Assembly: GCA_051294375.1 (NCBI GenBank)
Contig: CM119269.1
Coordinates: 23,293,497-23,357,496, forward strand
Direction: 5' to 3'
DNA: 64,000 nt
Source: Paraspadella gotoi
Lineage: Eukaryota > Chaetognatha
In this document: positions 12,725 through 32,286 of the stretch, piece by piece
Layout: the number at the start of each line of letters is the position of its first letter
How positions within the stretch are numbered: position 1 is the first letter of the stretch
Translations under genes and position numbers: made by a program
Notes under the pieces: model-generated
What the model was told of the DNA's origin: nothing
What the model saw: the letters and a program-made list of their open reading frames with translations, nothing else
The model's database searches: none

Positions 12725-13970
12725 AGCGCCTCAGCCGGCGGAAACAAGTAATTCAAGCCTGCGAACTAATGAGAGAGACAGCGACATCTAGAAAGACGAC
12801 GACGACGACGACGACGAGAAAACGAAACGGTTGTAAAAATTGGGTCGAGTGAAAATCGAAGTGACTCCGAAAGCGAAAGTCGGTGAGACCGTGAGAGTGA
12901 CAAAAAGAGATTGATAGACGGACAGTCAGACAGAAAAAGAGAAAGAGAAAGAGACGGAGTCAGATAGACAAAGAGACAAACAGACAGACCGAGATACAAA
13001 GAGAGAGACACAAAGAAAAAAAACAGAAAAAGATTTAGACAGACAGAGATACAGACATAGAGAGACAGTCAAATAGAGAGAGAGATAAAAAGACGGTTAA
13101 AGAGCCAGACAAACAGACAGAATGATAAACGAGAGTGGTTGATATAATTAGAAGTAATTAAGTTTTAATTAAGTTCGAATTCAAATAATAGACTAATTAG
13201 ACGGAAGAATGAAAGGATTCATGGATTTATGGATGGATTGATATATGGAGAAACGAATATATGAATGGACAGATGGATGGACGGACGAATGGACGGACGG
13301 AGGGATGATCCAGTGATGAAGGAAGAAATGTAATTTGATCAAAAATGAAAAGTGGGTCAAGGTTATTTATAGAGGAAGTGCGTGGGAGGGAGAGAAGAGG
13401 AGAGAAGAGAAGAAAAGAAAATAAAAGAGAAAAAAAGAGAAGAATAAAAAGAAAAGAAAAGAAAAGAAAAGAGAAGTGGAGATAAAAAAGAAAAGAAAAG
13501 AAAAGAAAAGAAAAGGGAAGTCAAGATAAAAAAAGGGGAGAATAGATAAGAAAAGCCCAATGAGCTAATGACGCGCCTTCGGCAGCCAAAGGATTAAGAA
13601 AATCATTTGGTGCAAATGAGATTCAGTCAGCAAAATGTGAATTTGAAAATCTTTGTCTCTCTGTCTTTTTCTTTCTATCTCTGACTCTCTCTCTTTGTCT
13701 TTGTCTTTGTCTTTTTTTCTAACTCTGTCTTTCTCTCTCTCATATGATCTATGTATAAACAAAGGTTTCAAAATGAATAAAAAGAAGAGAAAATAAATTA
13801 ATAAAGATTAAAATAAAATAATTAAGATTGACATCAGCAGAATGGCGACTTTTTTATTCTCTCTTGGTTGATTGCGTCTCTGGCAGATAAGACGAAAGAG
13901 AGGGGAAGAGAAGAAATCTCTCTCTCTCTCTCTCTTTTCGTCTCTGTTTCTCTCGTTGCCTCTTTTATCG

Positions 13971-14099
13971 TCATTTTCCTTTCTCCTTGAAGTATTCGCC
14001 TGAGGAGAAAAAAAATAGGGAATGTTGTCAAAGGCATTCATCCTCCCTCTCTCTCTTCTTCTCTCCTCTCTCCTTCTCTCTTCTCTCCTCTCTCTTCTC

Positions 14100-14143
<44 letters not shown>

Positions 14144-16161
14144 AAGATTAATAGTCCACCATCGATAAACTCGTCCAAATCGACCTTCAGTCATCTCACA
14201 TTTGCCTTTGACTCACTCTCCTACTCACTCTCTCTCTAACTCACTATCTCTCAATATAAAACTCACTCTTACTCCCTGTCTAACTCAATAACTTTCACTC
14301 TCCAACTCTCTCTCTCTCTCTCTTAAACTCTCACTCACTCTCAAACTCAATCTCTTTCACTCTCTAACTCTCTCTCTCTAAATCTCACTCACTCTCTAAC
14401 TCAACCTCTTTCACTCTCTAACTCTCTCTCTCTCTTAATCTCACTCACTTTCTATCTCAATCTCTCTCTAACTCTCACTCACTCTCTAACTCAATCTCTT
14501 TCACTCTCTAACCCTCTCTCTCTCTAAATCTCACTCACTCTCTAACTCAATCTCTCTCTAACTCTCACTCACTCTCTAACTCAATCTCTTTCACTCTCTA
14601 ACTCTCTCTCTCTCTAAATCTCACTCACTCTCTAACTCAATCACTTTCACTCTCTAACTATCTCTCTCTCTAACTCTCACTCACTCTCTAACTCAATCTC
14701 TCTTTCTAACTCACTCACTTTTTATCATCACCAATCAGTAAACTTCCTTTTGAAAATCCCACTCGGCCTTATTTCCCCAGAACGCCCCATTTCATCTTTA
14801 ATTCAGAATTAAGTTTATGTATCAAGTTAAAAATTAAGTAGAGAGTTAGCGATTAGGTGAGGGACTATGTATTTTTTAAAAGAGACCTATTTCTGTTAGT
14901 TTATCCCAAAATTTAATTTAATTTAACTTAAAAATAGTTTTAAACTAATCTCGATCCCTAATCTCAAACCTTAACCTAATCCTGAACCCTAATCTTTAAC
15001 CTTAACCTAATCCTGAACCCTAATTTTTAACCTTAACCTTGAAGAGACAGTAATTATTATTATTTGTGACAGAACCGTTCAAAATAAGCAATCCCTGAGC
15101 TTCGGATCAGGCTGTAACACCGTGTGTAGAAAAGATTATGCCTAGCGTTCTCTTTGTCCCTCTTTTTCCCTCGTTCGGCGTTTGGCCAGTTTTAAGGTCA
15201 ATATTTTTACCTTTCTTCATGGAGAAATTCGGGCTAAGGTTAGTTTCATTTTAAACCAAAGCAGAAGCAACCATCGCCCGGAAAAAATACATTTTCTAGA
15301 GATTTTGGGAACTATTTTCGTTTTTGCCAATTTGTACTCGATTTTCCTTAAATCATAGAAACTCATTCAAAACTCGTTTCGACTTTTAAAAAACTCATGT
15401 TGAAGACTTTGGACGGGTGATGGAAAACGTTGAAATTTACAAGCGTGAAGAAAAAAAATTCTTCACACCGTGTTACAAGCGGGTTAAGCAACCCGTCCCT
15501 CTTAACTTCTAGGCGACCACCGGGCTAAAACCCCGGACCTTTGGGTTGGGAAGCGAATGACTTGCCTCTGGCACTAATGGCTGCTGATGAACGGTTGGTG
15601 GATTTTAGTCCTCCACAACCTAATCCTGAACCCCAAGCTCTAATCCTTAATTTATTACAAAAACCTCTAACCCTCATTCTATCTTTACAATAAATTCCAC
15701 AATTTAATTTTAAATTTAGCGTTTAACTTGAAAATGGTCTTAAACCAATACCTAACCCTAATCACTAAAATAATTTATAACATAATACTTAACTTTCACC
15801 TCCAACTTAATTTTAAATGAAATAAAATTAACCTAATTCTAAATTTAAAATAAAATGGGGCGTTCTAGGAAAAAAATGCCCACAAGACTGACCCGATGAC
15901 TTACCCAATCTTTCCACAGCTTCGACGCAGACAGAAGGAAACATCCCATCCGTGTAAGAGGCGAGAATGACGAGCGTGTGGGTTCGAACTGTGGGTTAAA
16001 TGTGGAAAGAGGAGTTAGGCAAATGCGGGGGCAAAAGAATGAGACAGAGAGCGAGTGATCTGTACAGAATAGAGAGAGAGAGAGATGCGACAAAGAAAGT
16101 ATATCGATCCGAGTCAAGATAAAGCGAAAGGAATAATCAAGAGAAGATAATTGAATTTCGG

Positions 16162-16200
<39 letters not shown>

Positions 16201-16321
16201 CAGAGAGAGAAAGAGAGGGTCCCGATCAATTAAAAGGGGGAGGTAATAAAGTGAGAAATCCAATCACGACTAGAAAAAGGGAAGAAGAAGAATAAAGAAA
16301 CATTAGGAGAGAAAGAAGAGA

Positions 16322-16370
<49 letters not shown>

Positions 16371-19300
16371 AATATGAAAATTTAAGTGTGGAAAAAAGAG
16401 CTAAAAAAAGAAAAATCAAAAAATCGATTAATCAATAATTTTACAATTTGTTTCGCCATAAAACCAATAAAACAATAAAAACGACAAATTAAAAAACAAC
16501 ACTGAAGAAACAAGATAAAAATAAATACAACAACAACAACAAAGAATATCGAAAATCCGTGAATAAAAACGAGAATTAACGATTAACCGTCGACTGTGAT
16601 TCTGACGAGGGATAAATAAATGGACGCTTTCCAATATTTGGCCTTTTTAAAGGTTGGCCTGTCGATATTTGGCCTTTTGAAAGTTGGCCTGTCGATTGTT
16701 GGCCTTTTGAAGGTTGCCCTCCTAATATTTGGCCTCATTTTCTCCCTCTTTGCTCCCCTCTCCCTCTCTCTTCCTCTTCTCTCTTTCTCCTCCTCTTCTC
16801 CCTCCTTNNNNNNNNNNNNNNNNNNNNNNNNNNNNNNNNNNNNNNNNNNNNNNNNNNNNNNNNNNNNNNNNNNNNNNNNNNNNNNNNNNNNNNNNNNNNN
16901 NNNNNNNNNNNNNNNNNNNNNNNNNNNNNNNNNNNNNNNNNNNNNNNNNNNNNNNNNNNNNNNNNNNNNNNNNNNNNNNNNNNNNNNNNNNNNNNNNNNN
17001 NNNNNNNNNNNNNNNNNNNNNNNNNNNNNNNNNNNNNNNNNNNNNNNNNNNNNNNNNNNNNNNNNNNNNNNNNNNNNNNNNNNNNNNNNNNNNNNNNNNN
17101 NNNNNNNNNNNNNNNNNNNNNNNNNNNNNNNNNNNNNNNNNNNNNNNNNNNNNNNNNNNNNNNNNNNNNNNNNNNNNNNNNNNNNNNNNNNNNNNNNNNN
17201 NNNNNNNNNNNNNNNNNNNNNNNNNNNNNNNNNNNNNNNNNNNNNNNNNNNNNNNNNNNNNNNNNNNNNNNNNNNNNNNNNNNNNNNNNNNNNNNNNNNN
17301 NNNNNNNNNNNNNNNNNNNNNNNNNNNNNNNNNNNNNNNNNNNNNNNNNNNNNNNNNNNNNNNNNNNNNNNNNNNNNNNNNNNNNNNNNNNNNNNNNNNN
17401 NNNNNNNNNNNNNNNNNNNNNNNNNNNNNNNNNNNNNNNNNNNNNNNNNNNNNNNNNNNNNNNNNNNNNNNNNNNNNNNNNNNNNNNNNNNNNNNNNNNN
17501 NNNNNNNNNNNNNNNNNNNNNNNNNNNNNNNNNNNNNNNNNNNNNNNNNNNNNNNNNNNNNNNNNNNNNNNNNNNNNNNNNNNNNNNNNNNNNNNNNNNN
17601 NNNNNNNNNNNNNNNNNNNNNNNNNNNNNNNNNNNNNNNNNNNNNNNNNNNNNNNNNNNNNNNNNNNNNNNNNNNNNNNNNNNNNNNNNNNNNNNNNNNN
17701 NNNNNNNNNNNNNNNNNNNNNNNNNNNNNNNNNNNNNNNNNNNNNNNNNNNNNNNNNNNNNNNNNNNNNNNNNNNNNNNNTCTCATTCTCTCCTCCCCTT
17801 CTCCCTCTCTCCTCCCTCTCTCCCTCATTCTTACCTAACACGATTCCCGTTTTTCCATCTTTGGCATAAATTGAGTTTTTGTCAGCTCGGACACAGCGAA
17901 GGTGCCTCCCGTCAAAATGGTAACTTTCACTCTCCAACTCTCTCTCTCTTCTCCTTAAACTCTCACTCACTCTCAAAACTCAATCTCTTTCACTCTCTAA
18001 CTCTCTCTCTCTAAATCTTCACTCACTCTCTAACTCAAACTCTTTCACTCTCTAACCTCTTCTCTCTCTCTTAATCTCACTCACTTTCTATCTCAATCTC
18101 TCTCTAAACTCTCACTCACTCTCTAACTTCAATCTCTTTCACTCTCTGAAACCCTCTCTCTTCTAAATCTCACTCACTCTCTAACTCCATCTCTCTCTAA
18201 CTCTCACTCACTCTCTAAACTCATTCTTTTCACTCTCTAACTCTCTCTCTCTCTAAATCTCACTACTCATCTCTCTAACTCAATCACTTTCACTCTCTAA
18301 CTATCTCTCTCTCCTAACTCTCACTCACTCTCTAACTCAATCCTCTCTTTCTAACTCACTCACTTTTTATCATCAACCATCAGTAAACTTCCTTTTGAAA
18401 ATCCCACTCGCGGCCTTATCCCAGAACGCTCCCATGTTTCATCTTTAATTCAGAATTAAGTTTATGTATCAAGTTAAAAATTAAGTAGAGAGTTAGCGAT
18501 TAGGTGAGGGACTATGTATTTTTTAAAAGAGGACCTATTTCTGTTAGTTTATCCCAAAATTTAATTTAATTTTAAGACTAAAAATAGGTTTTAAACTAAT
18601 CTCGAATCCCTAATCTCAAACCTTAACCTAATCCTGAACCCTAATTTTAACCTTACCTAATCCTAACCCTAATTTTTAACCTTAACCTTGAAGAGACAGT
18701 AGATTATTATTATTTGTGACAGAACCGGTTCAAAATAAGCAATCCCTGAGCTTCGGATTCGGCTGTAACACCGTGTTTGTAGAAAATGATTATGCTAGCG
18801 TTTCTCTTTGTCCCTCTTTTTCCCTCGTTCGGCGTTTGGCCAGTTTTAAGGTCAATATTTTTACCTTTCTTCATGGAGAAATTCGGCTAAGGTTAGTTTC
18901 ATTTTATAACAAAGCAGAAGCAACCATCGCCCGGAAAAAAATACATTTTCTAAAGATTTTGGGGAAGTATTTTCGTTTTGCCAATTTGACTCGATGTTTC
19001 CTTAAATCATAGAAACTCATTTCAAAACACTCGTTCGACTTTTAAAAACTCATGTTTGAAGACTTTCGAGCACGGGTGATGGAAAACGTTGAAATTTACG
19101 AAGCGTGACAGAAAAAAAATTCTTCACCACCGTGTTACAAGCGGTTTTTAAGCAACCCGTCCCTCTTAACTTCTAGGCGACCACCGGGCTAAAACCCCGG
19201 ACCTTTGGCCTGTTGGGAAAGCGAATGACTTGCCATCTGGCACTAATGGCTGCTGAATAAAAACATGGAACGGTTGGTGATTTTAGTCCACCACAACCTA

Positions 19301-19862
19301 ATTCCTGAACCCCAAGCTCTAATCCTTAATTTATTACAAAAACCTCTAACCCTCATTCTATCTTTACAATAAATTCCACAATTTAATTTAAATTTAGCGT
19401 TTAACTTGAAAATGGTCTTTAAACCAATACCTAACCCTAATCACTAAAATAATTTATAACATAATACTTAACTTCACCCCAACTTAATTTTAAATGAATA
19501 GTAAAATTAACCTAATTTCTAAATTTAAAATAAAATGGGGCGTTACTTAGGAAAAAAAAATGCCCACAGACTGACCCGATGGACTTACCCAATCTTTCCA
19601 CAAGCTTCGACGCAGACAGAAGGACAACATCCATCCGTTGTAAGAGGCGAGAAATGACGAGCGTAGCTGGGTTCGAACTGTGGCGTTAAATGTGGAAAGA
19701 GGAGTTAATGGCGAGGCAAAGAATGAGACAGAGAGCGAGTGATCTGTACAGAATTAGAGAGAGAGAGCAGATGCGACAAAGAAAGTATATCGATCCGAGT
19801 CAAGATAAAGCGAAAGGAATTTAATCAAGAGAAGATAATTGAATTTCGGGGGAGAGAGAGAT

Positions 19863-19942
<80 letters not shown>

Positions 19943-20065
19943 CAGAGAGAGAAAGAGAGGGGTCCCGGATCAATTAAAAGGGGGAGGGTAATAAAGTGAG
20001 AAATCCAATCACGACTAGAAAGGGAAAAGAAAGAAATAAAGAAACATTAGGAGAGAAAGAGAGAC

Positions 20066-20144
<79 letters not shown>

Positions 20145-22566
20145 AATATGAAAATTTAAGTGTGGAAAAAAGAGCTAAAAAAAGAAAAATCAAAAAAATC
20201 GATTAATCAATAATTTTACAATTTGTTTCGCCATAAAACCAATAAAACAATAAAAACGACAAATTAAAAAACAACACTGAAGAAACAAGATAAAAATAAA
20301 TACAACAACAACAACAAAGAATATCGAAAATCCCGTGAATAAAAACGAGAATTAACGATTAACCGTCGACTGTGATTCTGCACGAAAGGATAAATAAATG
20401 GACGCTTTCCAATATTTGGCCTTTTTTAAAGGTTGGCCTGTCGATATTTGGCCTTTTGAAAGTTGCGCCTGTCGATTGTTGGCCTTCTTGAAGGTTGCCC
20501 TCCTAATATTTGGCGCCTCCATTTTCTCCCTCTTTGCTTCCCCTCTCCCTCTCTCTTCCTCTCTCTCTCTTTCTCCTCCTCTTCTCCCTCCTTTCCTCCT
20601 CTCCCTCTCTTCCTCCCCTTTCCTTCTCTCCTCCCCTCTCCCCCTTTCTCCCTTCCCTCTCTCCTCCCCCTCCTTCTCTTCCTTCCCTTCTTTCCTCCCC
20701 TCTTCTCTCTCCTCCCCTTTCCCTCTCTCTCCCTCTCCCTGCTCTCCCCCCTTCCTCCCTCTCTCCTCCCCTTCTCCCTTCTCCTCCCCTTCTCCCTCTC
20801 TCCTCCTCTTCTCTCTTTCTCCTCCTCTTCTCCCTCCTTTCCTCCCCTCATCCTCTCTCCTCCCCTAATCCCTCTCTCCTCCCCTTCTCCCCTCTCTCCT
20901 CCCTTCTCCTCTCTTCTCCCTCCTTTCCTCCCCTCTCCCTCTCTCCTCCCCTTCTCCCTCTCTCCTCCTCTTCTCATTCTCTCCTCGCCCTTCTCCCTCT
21001 CTCCTCTCTTCTCCCTCCTTTCCTCCCCTCTCCCTCTCTCCTCCCCTTCCCCTCTCTCCTCACCTTCTCCTTCTCTCCTCCCTTTCTCATTCTCTCCTCC
21101 CCTTCTCCCTGTCTCCTTCCCTTCTCCCTTTTTTTCTCCCTTTCGCCCTCTCTTCTCTCCCCTTCTCCCTCCCTCCTCCCCTTCTCCCTCTCTCCTCTCT
21201 TCTCCCTCCTTTCCTCCCTCTCCCCTCTCTCCTCCCCTTCTCCTCTCTCTCCTCCCTTTCTCATTCTCTCCTCCCCTTCTCCTTCTCTCCTCTCTTCTCT
21301 CTCCTTTCCTCCCCTCTCCCTCTCTCCTCCCCTTTCTCCCTCTCTCCTCCCCTTTCTCCCTCTTTCTTCCCCTTCTCATTCTCTCCTCCCCTTCTCCCTC
21401 TCTCCTATCTTCTCCCTCCTTTTCTCCCCTCTCCCTCTCTCCTCCCCTTCTCCCTCTCTCCTCCCCTTCTCCCTCTCTCCTCCCCTTCTCCCTCTCTCCT
21501 CCCCTTCTCCCCTATCTCCTCCCCTTCTCCCCCTCTCCTCCCCTTCTCCTCTTTTCCTCCCTTTCTCCTCTCTTCCTCCCTTTTCTCATTCTCTCCTCCC
21601 CTTCTCCCTCTCTCCTCCCTCTCTCCCTCATTCTTACCTAACAACGATTCCCGTTTTTCGCATCTTTGGCATAAATTGAGTTTTTTGTCAGCTCGGACAC
21701 AGCGAAGGTGCCTCCCGTCAAAATGGAATCTAGGGAGAGAATAGAGAGAGAGTCAGCTCGGACACAGCGAAGGTGCCTCCCGTCAAAATGGAATCTAGGG
21801 AGAGAGATAGAGAGAGAGTCAGCTCGGACACAGCGAAGGTGCCTCCCGTCAAAATGGAATCTAGGGAGAGAGATAGAGAGAGAGTCAGCTCGGACACAGC
21901 GAAGGTGCCTCTCCGTCAAAATGGAATCTAGGGAGAGAGATAGAGAGAGAGTCAGCTCGGACACAGCGAAGNNNNNNNNNNNNNNNNNNNNNNNNNGTGC
22001 CTCCCGTCAAAATGGAATCTCGGGAGAGAGATAGAGAGAGAGTCAGCTCGGACACAACGAAGGTGCCTCCTGTCAAAATGGAATCTAGGGAGAGAGATAG
22101 AGAGTCAGCTCGAACACAGCGAAGGTGCCTCCCGTCAAAATGGAATCTAGCGAGAGAGATAGAGAGAGAGTCAGCTTGGACACAGCGAAGGTGCCTCCCG
22201 TCAAAATGGAATCTAGGGAGAGAGATAGAGAGAGAGTCAGCTCGGACACAGCGAAGGTGCCTCCCGTCAAAATGGAATCTCGGGAGAGAGATAGAGTCAA
22301 GTAGTGAGGGAGTCAGATAGAGAAATGGTCAGATAGAGTTAGAGTCAAACAGAGAGGGAGTCAGATAGGACCTATCTATAGAGAGATAGAGATAGAAAGG
22401 CTGATGGTAGTATAAACTATAAAGTATAACAAAGAACTAAGAAAACGTAAAACATCAAAGAATAAATAAATAAATAATTAAATAAATAAATAAATGTATA
22501 AATAACCAAATAAACAAATAAATAAATTAATAAATTAATAAATTAACAAATAAACAAATAAACAAA

Positions 22567-22629
<63 letters not shown>

Positions 22630-22844
22630 ATAGTTAAATAAATAATTAAATAAACCAACCCGTCCATCCTTAATCGAGATGGCGTCTTAAAAGCATCCAT
22701 GACCGAAGGGACATCTTTGGGCCGAAGATCGAATCCGACCGTCGAGGCGACGACGTGCAAGTCAGCCCGACGCAGCAGAGCAGCGTTAGACACGTGCTCG
22801 GTCCCCAGCAACGCGTCGTGAAGCAAATGCTGGAGTTGGTTCAT
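13971..22844 (-). CDS. PFN4: Profilin-4
   Basis: Profilins bind actin and/or phosphoinositides; PFN4 is the divergent form linked to testis and sperm in vertebrates. Exons on the minus strand: 22660-22844 (start; MNQLQHLLHDALLGTEHVSN), exon 2 ending at 17835, 15905-15988 and 13971-13999 (stop). Exon 2 reads FHFDGRHLRCVRAD then NSIYAKDGKTGIVL, closely matching the vertebrate PFN4 core CVRADEYSLYAK. Exon 3 reads THTLVILASYTDGMFPSV and the last exon EYFKEKGK. Phases chain (2,1,1) and give 128 residues; vertebrate PFN4 is about 129. A poly(A) signal AATAAA (minus) is at 13853-13858. Exons 2 and 3 exist twice: a second, indel-ridden copy has exon 2 at about 21638-21712 and exon 3 at about 19603-19690. 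Exon 2's acceptor and first bases are also repeated many times at 21687-22295. Confidence 0.85.
14200..14725. repeat. Imperfect (TCTCTAACTCAATCTCTTTCAC)n pyrimidine-rich repeat
   Basis: Alternating phrases ctctaactcaatctctttca and ctctctaaatctcactcact repeat at roughly 60-65 bp. It lies in PFN4 intron 3 and is repeated with errors at 17923-18365. Confidence 0.75.
14764..15882. mobile_element. Inverted-repeat element with telomere-like core (family T), carrying a nested SINE
   Basis: Left end ggccttatttccccagaacg followed by ccccatttcatct; right end aaaatggggcgttctaggaa is its reverse complement with changes. Between them lie degenerate cctaatcctgaaccctaa repeats. A family A SINE (about 15055-15622) has inserted within it, and that SINE carries a further insertion. 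No transposase is present. Confidence 0.65.
15128..15465. mobile_element. Insertion of about 340 bp inside a SINE, flanked by a 9-bp direct repeat
   Basis: Other family A copies read straight through gtaacaccgtgttacagg. Here acaccgtgt occurs on both sides of about 340 bp of unrelated sequence, the expected trace of a target-site duplication. The insert ends in the small hairpin gaagaaaaaaaattcttc. No family is recognised. The second copy of the duplication (18770-19133) has it too. Confidence 0.6.
16808..17780. other. Assembly gap (973 N)
   Basis: Run of 973 Ns in PFN4 intron 2, inside a polypyrimidine array. Other N runs: 8075-8099, 21972-21996, 24263-24272 and 56292-56316. Confidence 1.
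17923..21725. repeat. Second copy of the PFN4 internal duplication, rich in single-base indels
   Basis: Follows the first copy base for base in order but with an insertion, deletion or substitution every few tens of bases, for example exon 3 sequence aaggacaacatccatccgtt against aaggaaacatcccatccgtg. The indels fall in unique sequence as well as homopolymers and break PFN4 exons 2 and 3. Either a decayed duplicate or, more likely, an unpolished read-derived patch of the same locus. Confidence 0.8.
20560..21630. repeat. Polypyrimidine minisatellite (ctccctctctcctccccttc-type), about 1.07 kb
   Basis: Short 17-20 bp units of ctccctctctcctccccttc with many variants. On the minus strand it is pure purine. 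It fills the position of the 973-N gap in the first copy. All long frames through it are artefacts. Confidence 0.9.
21687..22295 (-). repeat. Junction-spanning minisatellite at the PFN4 exon 2 acceptor (66 bp unit, about 9 copies)
   Basis: On the minus strand each unit is tctctctctatctctctccctag (pyrimidine tract plus AG acceptor) followed by the first 43 bases of exon 2 (ATTCCATTTTGACGGGAGGC...), after which the next pyrimidine tract begins. The unit is 66 bp, a multiple of three, and stays open in the exon frame (RHLRCVRADSLSISLPRFHF), so an upstream acceptor would add 22-residue repeats without a stop. A 25-N gap sits at 21972-21996. Confidence 0.85.
22450..22655. repeat. (TAAA)n microsatellite
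   Basis: About 200 bp of taaataaataaa, ending at the donor of PFN4 exon 1; the donor's own sequence (gttggtttattta) grades into the repeat. Confidence 0.95.
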
Positions 22845-23384
22845 CGTGAGTGGTGATGGGGTGATGTTGATGTAGCGATGTCGTAATGGAATCTTTTTTC
22901 GATTTAGGGATGATTAATTGGTTGATTGATTGATTGATTGTATAACTTTGAAGATGAAAAGAGTATTAAAAAAGGTTTGACGAGCAGTTGTATAAAAAAA
23001 ACTTGATTTCTTGATTCACTAATTGGTAGCATTTGTAAATAGTCTGCTTGTTAATTTTATATTATTTTTTTAAATTTTTTTATATATTCAGTTTTGAAAA
23101 GTTTTTCTTTTCCTGCGACAAAAGATATCAGGAACAAATTTAATTTACATTTTTTTTTACACGAGATAATTTAGAGAAAACCAAGTTTATTTGAAGAATA
23201 CTCGTAAAAGTAAGATTGTACGTATGTTTAGATGTGTCGTCTTAAATTCTTTAAAAATCGTTGTTTGTAAACAAATAAAACTTTGTTTTCTCTATAAATT
23301 CAATACGCAACGAAAAAAAAGTCGCAACACAATGTCCACGAGATAATTATTTAAAACTCCTACAACCAATATGAAAATTATCCA

Positions 23385-23390
23385 TTTATT
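23385..23390 (-). promoter_or_regulatory. Poly(A) signal of the SAXO-like gene
   Basis: AATAAA on the minus strand about 26 bases after the stop codon at 23416-23418. It falls in a fragment of dispersed repeat family F, so the repeat may supply the signal. Confidence 0.5.
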
Positions 23391-23415
23391 TAATAAATCA
23401 GCTAATTTTGTTCTT

Positions 23416-29665
<6,250 letters not shown>

Positions 29666-30134
29666 TGTGATTTCAACGTCAATTATATATAACAATTAGA
29701 ACAAAGTTTTGAAGAGAGATTTAACAACGATTTTTATTTCACAGTGAAACGGTCATGTTTCGAAAGGAAAAAACACAATATAACAATTAGAAATTATCTT
29801 GTAAGAGTGATGGAGGCCCGAAACCATCAAAGCCTGTCCAAAGTCAGGGGCAAGATAGCTTATTTATTAAATGAATGGATAAATTTTTAATGGGTTGTAC
29901 CAATTTCAATAAATTTGGGTAAAAATACGAGAAAAAACAATATTTATTACATTTATTTCAATTCTTTTTAGGCATTTTATTTTAAAAAAAGATTAAAATT
30001 TTAAAATCTGTTTGTTTATTTTTTGTTGTCAATTTTACTTCATTTTGTCTTTGCCCATAAATGAGTAAAAAATGAAATGTTTCAAAATCCCTAGTTGTTG
30101 ACATAATGTAAGACTCTCTTGTTGATTCTCGATT

Positions 30135-30850
<716 letters not shown>

Positions 30851-31088
30851 TTAGAAAAAAAGGGAAATTAGAGAGAAAAAAAAAAGGTGGAAGTTGAATT
30901 AGAAGGAAAGAAAAATGAACTGCAAGTTTGATGTGTTGTACAGTTGTGATTTTATTTTGTATCAAGCATTTTCTAATAATTGTGTGCCATTGTGTGAAGC
31001 ATGTGCTTAAGAAGTATTTTATGCTTGATAATTTATTTGACAAGTTAACGGTTTTAACTATTTCATAACAATTTATTATACTAATTAT

Positions 31089-31611
31089 TAAGGCGAAGTG
31101 AAAGTTGCCGATCAAAATTCGAATAGTTGATCATGAACATTCTCGTACTAGAGAAGTATGTAATTAATTAATTAATTAATTAATTTCTCAATTTTTGAAT
31201 TAGCTCATATTTATACATAATTCTCACCATAGAAAATGTTAAAATGTTAAAAAAGTTTGTTTTAGTTATGAAAGCAGATTCGAATTCCTTATAAAAAGCT
31301 GTTATAAGAAAATATAAGTCTTAATCAAAAGTTATTTCATTAAGTTAATTAAATAAAATATATTTTATATACTAAAATTTAATTATAGGTTAATAATAAT
31401 AGTTTTTTAGGATTTTGATTCACTTAATGAAATAATTTTTTAAAAAGAATTAAATTTCCTTTTATCAACTTTTCGTGAGGAATTCGAATTCGCTTTTAAA
31501 AATAGGAAAAAAAAAATTTAAATTTGGACGTTTTCTACGGTGAGTACTATGTTCGTGATCTACTATTAGAATTTTGATTCTATTTGATTTTAATATTTTT
31601 GTTTCGCTTTA
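31089..31611. mobile_element. hAT-like MITE, variant
   Basis: About 520 bp with ends taaggcgaagtgaaag and tttcgctttag in inverted orientation, and a second inverted layer just inside (tcgaatagttgatcatgaac against ttcgtgatctactattagaa). It shares ends with the elements at 35087-35698 and 41128-41678. No coding sequence. Confidence 0.6.
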
Positions 31612-31679
31612 GTGAGTAACGATCATCGCTTCATAATTCATGTTGAACCGCTCTCCTATTCTCGCTCGCCACTTCTCTT

Positions 31680-31860
31680 AAGTAGCCATGTGGTCGGGCA
31701 TTGCCTGGGTTCACCCTGCCTATAAGCATAACACCTTCAGTCTTGACCCGGTGGCTCATTGAATAAAGCCATCAGCTCATGACCACTAGGTATTAGCTTC
31801 AATCCTAACCCAGTACATACCCTGCGGGAAGCGTGAGAATGGCCGTAAACCTTCTTGGTT
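31680..31860. repeat. Dispersed repeat, family C
   Basis: Contains gggcattgcctgggttcacc and accatcagctcatgacca-like sequence; a related copy is at about 56135-56290 in HDC intron 11. About 170 bp, possibly SINE-derived, but no clear polymerase III boxes were seen. Confidence 0.45.
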
Positions 31861-32227
31861 CCACTTCATTATGATTTACTGCAATATGCAAATTAGAATA
31901 TAGTACTTTTTCATTAATTTTCTTCGCTTTACTAATTATACTTTATTAACTTAACATGATCATGTAATTTAGGTGCACTAAGCATCTTATAGTACACAAT
32001 TTTTTTATTAAATAATATTTTAAATTATTCAGAACTAGCTATAAGTTTATATTTATAAGTGGGACAGACCAACAGACAGACCGACCAAAAATGGACTCCT
32101 TGTGTTCATCCGGCGCAGTTAAAAGAAATGAGTTCGTCGAGATAAAAATGTGAAATAATAAAACGAGTAAACGGAATTATAATCAAAATGGCTAATTGTA
32201 CACTGAGGTATTTTTTTAAGTATAAGA

Positions 32228-32286
<59 letters not shown>

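Larger units (their letters stand above)
14286..17922. repeat. First copy of an approximately 3.7 kb tandem duplication inside PFN4
   Basis: The block from taactttcactctccaac (14286) to the start of PFN4 exon 2 (17922, ccgtcaaaatgg) recurs at 17923 to about 21725, the junction lying inside exon 2. This copy keeps PFN4 exon 3 intact but has 973 Ns at 16808-17780, where the second copy has sequenced polypyrimidine. Confidence 0.85.

Noticed and set aside
16620-18014. Frames of up to 464 codons across the gap
   Set aside because: They exist only because Ns were read as open codons; the sequenced parts are polypyrimidine repeat.
20426-21679. Overlapping frames of 300-390 codons on both strands
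   Set aside because: Translation of a polypyrimidine/polypurine minisatellite (Ser/Pro/Leu on one strand, Arg/Glu/Gly on the other).
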